This document shows positions 16,941 through 24,057 of a stretch of DNA of 41,389 bases, piece after piece. The translations under genes and the position numbers were made by a program. Location: the NCBI GenBank assembly GCA_023423275.1, contig JAFAFW010000040.1, positions 1 to 41,389 on the forward strand, read 5' to 3'. The notes under the pieces were generated by a model. That model made no database searches and was not told the DNA's origin. It saw only the letters and a program-made list of their open reading frames with translations. Each line of letters opens with the position of its first letter. Position 1 is the stretch's first letter. Source of the stretch: Pseudomonadota bacterium. Its GTDB lineage: Bacteria; Pseudomonadota; Alphaproteobacteria; Rhizobiales; Hyphomicrobiaceae.

Positions 16941-17873
16941 CTACATCATGCCGCCCGCGGCGGCTTTCGGCTTGCGCTCATCCCACTTTTCTTCCTGCTG
17001 GACGGCGAAGATGGATGTGTAACCGCCGGACCAATCGGGTGGCAGCAGGCACGGACGCGGATCGTGATAGGCCCAGCGCGCCGGCTTGCCGCGCACGATC
17101 GCACCGTAATATTTCGACGGCAGGGGATTGTAGGTATAGGGCATCGCATTTGCAGCCGAATACACATTCAGCAGCAACGGGCGCGGGATATCGGACCAAT
17201 TCGCCTTCGAATAGTGAAGCGTTCGGCAATTATGGATCGTCACCGAACCAGCCGGGCCTTCAAGATAGACCACCTTGCTCATATCAATGGCTGCCGCATC
17301 CGCGGGCTTCATGCAGCCGACCCATTGATCCGCGTCGCTGTACTGATCGACGACCGGGCCGTTATGGCTGCCCGGCAAAACACCCAGCGGCCCTTGTTCC
17401 GAATTGCAATCGAAAATGTACGTCCCCGCCGTGCACGGGCTGTAATTCGTGTGCGGCCAGAAGGAAATATCCTGATGCCATTTCACCTCGTCTCCACCCT
17501 TCGACCATTTGAAGTTGAGCTTCGACTGATGGAATTTCACATCCGGCCCGACAAGGTCCGCGATCGCGTCCGGCAGGGGAGAGGATGCACCCGAGGCGTA
17601 CTCCCAATACACCGGGTGATGATCGTTCATGCTCGACAGCCGGCGCAGGCGCGGATTATCCGCCGTATGCCCCTTGTCGACGTCCCAGACCGCATCGGAG
17701 GTCGTCACGGCGCGGCTCTTGTCGACCATCTCGTCCGTCGCCGCGCGCAGCCGCTCGATCCAGCTATCCGGCAGGACTTTCTCAAGCAGCAGGTAGCCGT
17801 TCTCGAAGTAGAACTCACGCTGCTTCTGAGACAGAATTTTCGGTTTGACCGAAAGGATCTCTTCAGGAGTCAT
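16941..17873 (-). CDS. Phytanoyl-CoA dioxygenase (PhyH) family protein
   Basis: A cytoplasmic Fe(II)/2-oxoglutarate-dependent dioxygenase of 310 residues. The iron ligands are H133 and D135 (KWHQDISFW), and a distal histidine, probably H220 in TLHYSKANW, with R231 suited to bind the 2-oxoglutarate carboxylate. LGVLPGSHNG (163-172) is the usual family loop. The ATG at 17873 is chosen because GGGAGGAG stands just before it; an upstream TTG at 17888 would bury that site inside the frame. A perfect 18-bp palindrome lies 57 bases upstream, so the gene probably has its own regulated promoter. PhyH enzymes hydroxylate substrates from phytanoyl-CoA to ectoine and phosphonates; the substrate here is open. 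Confidence 0.9.
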   Translation of the reverse strand: MTPEEILSVKPKILSQKQREFYFENGYLLLEKVLPDSWIERLRAATDEMVDKSRAVTTSDAVWDVDKGHTADNPRLRRLSSMNDHHPVYWEYASGASSPLPDAIADLVGPDVKFHQSKLNFKWSKGGDEVKWHQDISFWPHTNYSPCTAGTYIFDCNSEQGPLGVLPGSHNGPVVDQYSDADQWVGCMKPADAAAIDMSKVVYLEGPAGSVTIHNCRTLHYSKANWSDIPRPLLLNVYSAANAMPYTYNPLPSKYYGAIVRGKPARWAYHDPRPCLLPPDWSGGYTSIFAVQQEEKWDERKPKAAAGGMM

Positions 17874-17930
17874 CGTCTCCTCCCACAAGCCGCAGTCATT
17901 TTTTGTCCAGACTGCATTATGTCAGCATCG

Positions 17931-17948
17931 CATCTGATATATCAGATG
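17931..17948. promoter_or_regulatory. 18-bp perfect palindrome, putative operator of the PhyH gene
   Basis: CATCTGATATATCAGATG is a perfect palindrome 57 bases before the PhyH start codon and behind the dctM stop. Its core TGATATATCA recurs at 21389-21398 in front of the first gene of the same cluster. Size and symmetry suit a dimeric regulator such as a GntR/FCD-type repressor; no such regulator gene is in the window. Confidence 0.7.
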
Positions 17949-17990
17949 TACACCCGCACATCCCTGAGGTCAATCGGTCGCCATCTCTTC

Positions 17991-19313
17991 TCACCTGAAA
18001 CCGAGAAGAACCGACGGGAGCCACAAGACGAGCTGAGGGAAGGCCGCCACGATCAAGAGGCAGACGAATTGGATCACGATGAACGGCACGACGCCGCGGA
18101 ACATGTGATTGATGGTGATCTCCGGCGGCGCGATCCCCCGCAGGTAAAAGATAGCGGGCGCCATTGGCGGCGACAGATAGCTGGTCTGGATGATGATCAG
18201 GAACAGGACGCAGAACCAGACCGGATCGAAACCCAGCGCCTTCACGATCGGCATGAATACCGGGATGAAGATCAATAGGATCGAAATCCAGTCGAGGATG
18301 AAACCCGCAGCAAAACAGATGAGCAGAAACAGCGATAATGTCATCCATGGCCCAAGATTCGCGGACGCGATCAGATGCTCCGTCGTCTGCACGCCGCCGC
18401 CGGCAATGAACACACCGGCAAACATGTTGCCGGCCATCAGGATGGTCAGGATCATCACGGTGACTTTGAGTGTCTTCACCAACGCTCCCCGGAGCACGCT
18501 GAAGGAAAAATCACCGTAGATCACCGACAGCAACAGAGCGCCCAATGCGCCGAGACCGGCGGCCTCGGTGGGTGCGGCAATGCCGAACATGATCGACCCA
18601 AGGACCGCCGCGATCAGCAACATCGGCGGCCAGAGGGCAATTGCCGAAATGCGGCACTTTTCCAGGAACGACGGATCGTCAGGCGACGGGGGAATGCGCG
18701 GCCCCGCTTCCGGCCGCACGATGCAAAGGCCGAGAATATAGGCGATGTAGAGAAAAGCCAGAAGCAACCCCGGGAACAGCATGCCGAACATCAGATCGCC
18801 GATTGAGACGTCGGCGACCGGACCAAGCAGCACGACGACGATGGACGGCGGGATGATGGTCCCGAGCGATCCACCGGCGCAGATCACACCGGAAATGAGC
18901 GGTTTGTCGTACTTGTATTTCATCATGACCGGGATGGTCAGCAGACCCACTACGGTCTCCGTCGCGCCGATGACACCGGACGACGCAGCGAACACGACAC
19001 ACATCAGCACCGTGCCGATGGCCAAGCCGCCAGGCAGACGCCGGGTCCACAGATGAATGGCTTCGAACAGGCGTTCCGCAATTCCCGCGCGCTCGAGCAT
19101 CGCGCCCATGAAAATGAACAGCGGGACTGCCGCGAGCACGAAATTCGACGCCATGGCGTCGATTTTCTGAATGAACTGGAAAATGATCGACGGACCGAAG
19201 GCCCAGTAGCCAAATCCGAATGCGACCGCGATCATCGAAAAGGCAACAGGAAAGCCGATGAAAAGCGCGAATAAAAGCGCTGGAAACATCAGCATCGAGG
19301 CAGCACCAAGCAT
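17991..19313 (-). CDS. TRAP transporter large permease (DctM family), system 2
   Basis: The 440-residue large permease of the second TRAP system. About 12 membrane segments are seen, with motifs FIGFPVAFSMIAVAFGFGYW, LFIFMGAMLERAGIAERLFEAIH, GGSLGTIIPPSIVVVLLG and IAAPTEAAGLGALGALLL. The ATG at 19313 shares its A with the dctQ stop codon (TGATG), as expected for coupled translation; the frame is open further upstream but only as a shadow of dctQ. It is closely related in layout to the permease of system 1 yet clearly diverged, so the two systems probably carry different ligands. Confidence 0.94.
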   Translation of the reverse strand: MLGAASMLMFPALLFALFIGFPVAFSMIAVAFGFGYWAFGPSIIFQFIQKIDAMASNFVLAAVPLFIFMGAMLERAGIAERLFEAIHLWTRRLPGGLAIGTVLMCVVFAASSGVIGATETVVGLLTIPVMMKYKYDKPLISGVICAGGSLGTIIPPSIVVVLLGPVADVSIGDLMFGMLFPGLLLAFLYIAYILGLCIVRPEAGPRIPPSPDDPSFLEKCRISAIALWPPMLLIAAVLGSIMFGIAAPTEAAGLGALGALLLSVIYGDFSFSVLRGALVKTLKVTVMILTILMAGNMFAGVFIAGGGVQTTEHLIASANLGPWMTLSLFLLICFAAGFILDWISILLIFIPVFMPIVKALGFDPVWFCVLFLIIIQTSYLSPPMAPAIFYLRGIAPPEITINHMFRGVVPFIVIQFVCLLIVAAFPQLVLWLPSVLLGFR

Positions 19314-19855
19314 CAGTGAGCCTCCGCCGCGATATCCCGCTCGTACGTGGGACGGGCACCGCGCAAATAGAGAATCGCCTTGATGATCTCCGCGACGATC
19401 TGGAGAACCGTCAAAACAAAGGCTACGAAGAACACGAGCTTGAATGGCCAGATCACGGGGTTCCAGGCAGACTGCCCCGACAGCTCGCCTGTTTGAAATG
19501 CCCGGATCCAATAATCCCAAAGCGAGAAGGTCACCCAGGTCAGACACGGCAGGACAAAGATCGCATAGCCGACGAGGTCGATGATCGCCTTGGTCGTCTG
19601 CGAGAACATCTGCGAAAAGGCATCGATGCGGATATGGCCACTTTCGCGCAACGTGTAGGCAATGCCGAGCAGCGCTTGCGCACCCATCGCCATGTATCCG
19701 ACCTCATAGGCCCATTGCGTCGGAGCATTGAAGAGGTATCTGGCGAAGACGTCGTAGACGGTGGCGAAGACGAGCGGCAGAACGAGCCAGGCAACGATCT
19801 GACCCGACCACCCCGTGATGCGCTCGATCTGGCGCAACAAGACAGCCATTTGCAT
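19313..19855 (-). CDS. TRAP transporter small permease (DctQ family), system 2
   Basis: The small four-helix membrane subunit of TRAP system 2, 180 residues. Family marks are FATVYDVFARYLFNAPTQW, YEVGYMAMGAQALLGIAYTLRESGHIRID, and the final helices with WPFKLVFFVAFVL. The start ATG at 19855 has only a weak upstream TAGTGAG. It is separated from the receptor gene by 64 bases that contain a strong hairpin, and it overlaps the dctM start by one base. Confidence 0.92.
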   Translation of the reverse strand: MQMAVLLRQIERITGWSGQIVAWLVLPLVFATVYDVFARYLFNAPTQWAYEVGYMAMGAQALLGIAYTLRESGHIRIDAFSQMFSQTTKAIIDLVGYAIFVLPCLTWVTFSLWDYWIRAFQTGELSGQSAWNPVIWPFKLVFFVAFVLTVLQIVAEIIKAILYLRGARPTYERDIAAEAH

Positions 19856-19882
19856 CTCACTAAGTTTCGGCGGCTGACGGAT

Positions 19883-19910
19883 ATGGCCGGAGCGCTTACT
19901 CTCCGGCCAT
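19883..19910 (-). promoter_or_regulatory. Intercistronic hairpin between dctP and dctQ, system 2
   Basis: A perfect 10-bp stem (ATGGCCGGAG 19883-19892, CTCCGGCCAT 19901-19910) with an 8-base loop, 9 bases after the receptor stop. No T-run follows. Its position and dimensions match those of the hairpin in TRAP system 1 although the sequence differs, which suggests a shared role in setting the receptor to permease ratio. Confidence 0.65.
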
Positions 19911-19919
19911 GGAAAATGT

Positions 19920-20978
19920 TCAATATTTTACGTTTCGGTAGCTCGCGGCGTCTTGCCAGAGCTTCTCGAACTCACGCTGGCTTTCCCAGATCTTTTTGAA
20001 CCAGGGGTTGGTCTTGCCCTGTTCTTCGGCCCATTTGACCGACATTTCCTTCGTCGCCTTCTGAACCTCGGGCGACAGCTCGATGATCTCGTTGCCCTGT
20101 TCGCGGAAGAACTTCAGCGCCTTCGCGTCCTCGGACCCGACGCGCATCCAGCTTTCCAGCGTCACCTGCTTGGCGGCCATCTCGACCAGCTTCTTGTCTT
20201 TGTCGGACAGCTTGTTCCAGGCCGCCTTGTTGACGCAAAGCTCGAACGGCGCCGACGGCTGATGAACACCCGGGATGATCACGTACTTCGCGATCTTATG
20301 AAATCCCATCGAGATATTCTCGTAGAGCGTTCCCCACTCGGTCGCATCGATGGCGCCACGCTCCAGCATCGGATATGTCTCAGGGCCTGGCGTGGTGACG
20401 GATGCAGCGCCTAGTGATTTGGAGATTTCGAGCCATGCGCCGGCGGTTCTCAGCTTCAATCCCTTGAGATCCTCCATGGTCCGCACCGGCTTGCGCGAAT
20501 GCAGAAATGCCTCCGCAGTACGCGTGAACAGCGGCATGGAGATCAGGTCGAATTTCTCCTCGTTGAACTGTCTCCAGAGCTCCAGTCCGCCACCGTCATA
20601 GATCCAGTGCAGCATGCGCTCGCTGTCCATGGAGCCTGAGAAGCCGCCCAGCAGGACCGTCGTCTTGTCTTTACCCCAGTCGTAGCCGATCCACGTATGG
20701 CAGGCTTCCGCCACGCCGTGCGCAACCGCGGTCCGCGCCTCGAGACCTTTTGCCAAGGTGCCGGCCGGCAGGACCTGGACTTCAATACGTCCGTCCGTCA
20801 GGAACTTGATTTTCTCGGCAAATGCTTTGGCGCCGAGCTCCATGAGGGGGCCGCCGCCCCACTCGGTCTGCATTTTCCAATTATGCTCGGCAGCAATGGA
20901 TGCTGTCGGCAGAAAGCCGAATGTTACGGCGGCGCACGCAACAAGGCCTGCGGATGCGTGGCTGAATAGGCTTCGCAT
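19920..20978 (-). CDS. TRAP transporter substrate-binding protein (DctP family), system 2
   Basis: The periplasmic receptor of TRAP system 2, 352 residues. A Sec signal peptide covers about 1-30 (ending SIAA before EHNWKMQTEWGG). Family motifs are WIYDGGGLELWRQFNEEKFDLISMPLFTRTAEAFL, MEDLKGLKLRTAGAWLEISKSLGA and PGPETYPMLERGAIDATEWG. The ATG at 20978 is chosen, since GGAG stands about 9 bases before it; a GTG three codons earlier would be too close to that site. Unlike the system 1 receptor it lacks a twin-arginine motif. It follows the DUF6166 gene by 59 bases. The ligand is unknown, plausibly an organic acid acted on by the two iron oxygenases of the cluster. Confidence 0.92.
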   Translation of the reverse strand: MRSLFSHASAGLVACAAVTFGFLPTASIAAEHNWKMQTEWGGGPLMELGAKAFAEKIKFLTDGRIEVQVLPAGTLAKGLEARTAVAHGVAEACHTWIGYDWGKDKTTVLLGGFSGSMDSERMLHWIYDGGGLELWRQFNEEKFDLISMPLFTRTAEAFLHSRKPVRTMEDLKGLKLRTAGAWLEISKSLGAASVTTPGPETYPMLERGAIDATEWGTLYENISMGFHKIAKYVIIPGVHQPSAPFELCVNKAAWNKLSDKDKKLVEMAAKQVTLESWMRVGSEDAKALKFFREQGNEIIELSPEVQKATKEMSVKWAEEQGKTNPWFKKIWESQREFEKLWQDAASYRNVKY

Positions 20979-21037
20979 GAGATCCACTCCTTCAACGTTT
21001 CCCGGTAATTTTTTAGTTGTTTGCGTGCGGTTTCCTC

Positions 21038-21337
21038 CTAACCGCCTTCTATTTTGGCGACTGCTGCGCTTATCTCCGCGCTTGTCAGCTGCCAGTCGTT
21101 GTCGAGATTGGCGACCACGTTCTGCATGAAGGGCTCCGACAAACGAATTGCCCGTTCCTTGTCGCCGAGATGATCGTAGAGGAGCGCAAGCGCGAGTTGC
21201 TGCGGGCTCGCCCCCTCATAGGTCCATTCGAAGCCCCATTTCGTGAATTGTTTGACGGCGTAGTGCTCGTCGAGCGGCTTGCCGTCCACGGTTACGACGA
21301 GACCATCGATGTTGCGCTTTCCCTCGTAGTGCTTCAT
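21038..21337 (-). CDS. DUF6166-like small protein
   Basis: A 99-residue soluble protein that looks like the DUF6166 family (start MKHYEGKRNIDGLVVTVDGKPLD, then YAVKQFTKWGFEWTYEG and QLALALLYDHLGD). The family has no assigned role. GGAGGGG lies 7 bases before the ATG. It is the first gene after the TGATATATCA operator at 21389-21398 and leads straight into the TRAP 2 receptor, so it should share its regulation. Its place at the head of a transporter operon is unusual and may be a clue to function or simple insertion. Confidence 0.75.
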   Translation of the reverse strand: MKHYEGKRNIDGLVVTVDGKPLDEHYAVKQFTKWGFEWTYEGASPQQLALALLYDHLGDKERAIRLSEPFMQNVVANLDNDWQLTSAEISAAVAKIEGG

Positions 21338-21388
21338 CGCACGGCCCCTCCCCCTTCATGCCGTTGCGACGGCAGTGCCATTCCGGCT

Positions 21389-21398
21389 TGATATATCA
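21389..21398. promoter_or_regulatory. TGATATATCA operator-like palindrome before TRAP cluster 2
   Basis: The palindrome TGATATATCA, continued by GAAG, lies 51 bases before the DUF6166 start codon. It matches 13 of 15 positions of the stretch around the palindrome at 17931-17948 (TGATATATCAGANG in both) and sits at nearly the same distance from its gene. One regulator probably controls both promoters. Confidence 0.65.
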
Positions 21399-21472
21399 GA
21401 AGTATGTTATCGGGCGCGCGCGGTGCTGTAAAGAAATGCTCGCATGAAGCGGCCGGACGGGAAAAGCATTTG

Positions 21473-21508
21473 AAAAAACAAAGCCCACGGCCGCAATGAC
21501 CGTGGGCT
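21473..21508 (-). terminator. Rho-independent terminator of the HECGH-protein gene
   Basis: On the minus strand a perfect 9-bp stem (AGCCCACGG and CCGTGGGCT; 21482-21490 with 21500-21508) with a 9-base loop is followed by TTGTTTTTT. It lies 24 bases behind the stop of the gene at 21532-22194. Confidence 0.9.
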
Positions 21509-21531
21509 CCTGAGATCGACGACACTGCGGA

Positions 21532-22194
21532 TCAATGGGGCGCGTAAGCGGATGGCGTATCGGACAACGGTGATGCTGCCGCCGGAACATCTCCCTTGCC
21601 GACCAGCGTCGGCCCGGAAACCAGCGTCGGCTCACGTTTTGCGCGTTGCGGGAGAGGCGGATTGGCAGGTGGAGAATTCGAAGCTTGCAGGATTTCTCCC
21701 TTGCCCTTGTACTTCTCGACGGACCTCACAAAACACCGGTCAAGATTTTGGCAGCGGCGTTTTCCCGACGGATGCGTGCTCGTTTCCGGCATATTGCCGA
21801 ATGAGCGGCAAACCTGGTTGAGGCCGGCCTTATCGAGCCAACCGCCCTTGACGCCCTGTTCGACTGCCCAGCAATCGGCCCGCAACTCGCTGTCACCGAT
21901 ATTATGATGCCCGCATTCATGGTGGAACACGAAAAGCCTGACGATTTGCGGCATCCTGCTGATCAGGCTGGGGTTGATGACGAGCACTCCGTGTCCTGCG
22001 GCGCCTTCGCTCGGCAGGTTGCGGTCGAGGACATTGCGGACGCTGCCACAGCGCACGCTGCGCCCTGCGATGAACATGGACCCATCGCGTTGGAGCTTAA
22101 CGGGTCCGGCCGGCGCAGAAGCCGCCTGATGCGCGGTCAGGCCTGAAACGGCCATAGCCGCCAACAGGACGGCAAACAAACTCAATCGACGCAT
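21532..22194 (-). CDS. Secreted putative zinc metallopeptidase-like protein (HECGH)
   Basis: A 220-residue exported protein without a family I can name with confidence. A signal peptide covers about 1-26. The centre has FVFHHECGHHNIGDSELRADCWAV, in which HECGH (92-96) has the HEXXH form of zinc metallopeptidases, and D107 downstream could be a further ligand. Four or more cysteines (including 49, 94 and 108 and later ones) suit disulfides in the periplasm. The last 50 residues are Pro/Ser/Ala-rich and probably disordered. The gene is monocistronic, with a strong terminator. Whether it is an active peptidase is open, since the rest of the domain is small. Confidence 0.78.
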   Translation of the reverse strand: MRRLSLFAVLLAAMAVSGLTAHQAASAPAGPVKLQRDGSMFIAGRSVRCGSVRNVLDRNLPSEGAAGHGVLVINPSLISRMPQIVRLFVFHHECGHHNIGDSELRADCWAVEQGVKGGWLDKAGLNQVCRSFGNMPETSTHPSGKRRCQNLDRCFVRSVEKYKGKGEILQASNSPPANPPLPQRAKREPTLVSGPTLVGKGDVPAAASPLSDTPSAYAPH

Positions 22195-22347
22195 GGACCG
22201 GCCCCCCTTCCGATGGTCTCGGTGTGATCGTGTATCCCGGGCCTATAGTTGCATAAGCTATTTGTGCTGGAATTACGGCACTCAGTGCGGCGCCTATTCC
22301 TCTGCGAAAGAGTCATGAACCATCGGAACGGCGCTCACGGACAGCGG

Positions 22348-22361
22348 TTGATACGGATCAA
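22348..22361 (+). promoter_or_regulatory. FNR/FixK-type box upstream of the CBS-BON gene
   Basis: TTGAT, four bases (ACGG) and ATCAA form a perfect match to the FNR/FixK consensus. The box lies 61 bases before the start codon of the CBS-BON gene, a distance that allows a class II position near -41 with a leader of about 25 bases. It implies induction at low oxygen. Confidence 0.75.
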
Positions 22362-22422
22362 GGCCCGCACGCCATGGCAAATGCCACACTCGCGGGACCT
22401 TTTCCCAACAGGGAGGTTGTCC

Positions 22423-23115
22423 ATGAAAGCCCACGAAATTATGACCCGGGACGTCGTCGCCGTGCATCCGGAAACGCCAATTCACAGCGTTGCGGCGCAA
22501 ATGACCGAAAAGCGCATCAGTGGCGTTCCCGTGGTTAACCAAAATGGAAAACTGGTCGGCATCGTCAGTGAAAGCGATCTGATGCATCGCACCGAGCTGG
22601 GCACGGAGCGTAAAAGAAAATGGTGGCTGTCGATCTTCGGTGATCCCAATGAGATCGCCCGCGAATTTGCCAAAACGCACGGCCTCAAAGCCCAAGATGT
22701 CATGAGCCGGCCCGTCGTCAGCGTCGGTGAGGATGCCGATCTGAAAGATGTCGCCAACACGCTCGACAGCCAACGCATCAAACGGCTTCCCGTCGTTCGT
22801 GACGGCAAGCTCGTCGGGATCATCACCCGCAGCGATCTCGTTCGCGCCTTGGCCCGTGTCGAGACGACGCCGACGACCGCCGTGGTTGACGACGCCACTA
22901 TCTATGCCAACCTGACGCAACGGATGCGCAGCCAGGATTGGCTGGAGACCCTGTATCTCAATGCGACGGTGACCGACGGCGTGGTCGAACTGCGCGGCTT
23001 CATCAATTCAAGCGACCAGCGCCGGGCTTTGCGCGTGCTCATCGAGGAAACGCCCGGAGTTCGGGGCATTAACGACCAGCTTGTGCTCGGCCTTCCCGCC
23101 TCCACGGCGGTGTAG
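22423..23115 (+). CDS. CBS-domain pair plus BON-domain protein
   Basis: A cytoplasmic protein of 230 residues. Two CBS repeats (about 1-60, start MKAHEIMTRDVVAVHPE, and 90-145, start AQDVMSRPVVSVGED) should form one Bateman module that binds adenine nucleotides. A BON domain follows at about 158-225 (LYLNATVTDGVVELRGFINSSDQRRALRVLIEETPGV). GGGAGG lies 6 bases before the ATG; an open frame to 22249 has no ribosome site and covers the FNR box. Proteins of this layout often respond to hypoxia or stress, and the perfect FNR/FixK box at 22348-22361 fits that. It ends 8 bases from the convergent lipid-kinase gene. Confidence 0.92.
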   Translation: MKAHEIMTRDVVAVHPETPIHSVAAQMTEKRISGVPVVNQNGKLVGIVSESDLMHRTELGTERKRKWWLSIFGDPNEIAREFAKTHGLKAQDVMSRPVVSVGEDADLKDVANTLDSQRIKRLPVVRDGKLVGIITRSDLVRALARVETTPTTAVVDDATIYANLTQRMRSQDWLETLYLNATVTDGVVELRGFINSSDQRRALRVLIEETPGVRGINDQLVLGLPASTAV

Positions 23116-23123
23116 CCCGCACT

Positions 23124-24053
23124 TCAACCGGGCTCCGGCACGATCAGCCGGAGAACCTCTCCGGATGTGCTGATTTTCAGCGACGCGGCGTCCAGCGGTT
23201 CGCCATCGATTTGGAACGGCACATCCTGTCCCGCCGGCACTTCGACGTCGCAGCAGGCGACGACTTCGACCCGGGGATGCCGGCCTACAAGACGGAAAGG
23301 CACGGACACGAGCACACCGGCCATCTCCCGCCGCGTCTCGGCGTTGACGATCACCGCATGAAAGCCGGGCTCAGACAGCCGCTGTCGAGGCGCGATAATG
23401 AAGGAGCCCGCATAGTGGGCGACCTTCGTCACGACCAGCCATGTACATGACAGTTCGCGGCCATCGACACGAACGCGAAAGGAGCGCGGACGCTGCGCCA
23501 GCGCGCCGAGGATCGGCCAAGCATATGCCAGCTTGCCGAGACGATGCTTCCAGCGCATGTCGAGGCGTTGGAGAACCCTGGCATCGAAACCAGCGCCCAC
23601 CATCTCGAGGAAGAGCTGATTGCCAGCACGTCCGGGCATCACCGGAATGGTCGCTCCGGTCAGCAGGCAAGCAGCGACGGCCTGAGGTGTTCTGGCGAGC
23701 CCGATCTCTTCGGCGAGTACATTGCCAGTGCCAATCGGGATGATACCGAGGGGAAGTTCGGCTCCCACGAGCCCCGAAGCCACGCCTCTGATCGTACTGT
23801 CACCGCCCGCCGCTATGATCGCGTCGAAGCGGCCCGAACGGCTGGCCTCCGTGACAAGCTGCCGGTCAGCTTCAGTACAGTCCGCCTGCTCCACCGTGAC
23901 CAGGGCTTGTGCCGCAGCCAGCCGGGCGCAGACATCATCCAGCATATCGCGCCGCCCTCGGCCTGCAGCCGGGTTGTACACGATCAGGAAGCGCCTGCGT
24001 TGAGAGGCGCGGTCGTCCAATGCTGTTTTCTCCTCATTCGGATGCCACGGCAT
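23124..24053 (-). CDS. Diacylglycerol kinase family lipid kinase (YegS/LCB5 type)
   Basis: Related to kinases that phosphorylate diacylglycerol, sphingoid bases or similar lipids at the inner membrane. From the ATG at 24053 it has 309 residues. The N-terminal domain shows FLIVYNPAAGRGRR, then AAGGDSTIRGVASGL (normally GGDGT) and LGIIPIGTGNVLAEEIGLA. The C-terminal beta-rich domain contains QIDGEPLDAA. The Gly to Ser change in GGDST (83-87) lies in the nucleotide-binding loop. The start is uncertain: a TTG at 24020 has GAGGAG 9 bases before it and begins just ahead of the domain, and the ATG at 24053 overlaps the end of the DMT gene region. It follows the transporter gene closely and probably shares its transcript. 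Confidence 0.87.
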   Translation of the reverse strand: MPWHPNEEKTALDDRASQRRRFLIVYNPAAGRGRRDMLDDVCARLAAAQALVTVEQADCTEADRQLVTEASRSGRFDAIIAAGGDSTIRGVASGLVGAELPLGIIPIGTGNVLAEEIGLARTPQAVAACLLTGATIPVMPGRAGNQLFLEMVGAGFDARVLQRLDMRWKHRLGKLAYAWPILGALAQRPRSFRVRVDGRELSCTWLVVTKVAHYAGSFIIAPRQRLSEPGFHAVIVNAETRREMAGVLVSVPFRLVGRHPRVEVVACCDVEVPAGQDVPFQIDGEPLDAASLKISTSGEVLRLIVPEPG

Positions 24054-24057
24054 GCGC

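Noticed and set aside
16935..18278. 447-codon plus-strand open frame across PhyH, palindrome and dctM
   Set aside because: Crosses an operator-like palindrome and two well-supported minus-strand genes; the translation is unlike a protein.
17991..19547. N-terminal extension of dctM (system 2) to 19547
   Set aside because: The extra 78 codons are read out of frame from dctQ; the TGATG junction and family start place the true ATG at 19313.
23114..23134. AGCCCG/CGGGCT inverted repeat between convergent CBS-BON and lipid-kinase genes as terminator
   Set aside because: Only 6 bp, overlapping the stop codons, and no T-run on either strand.
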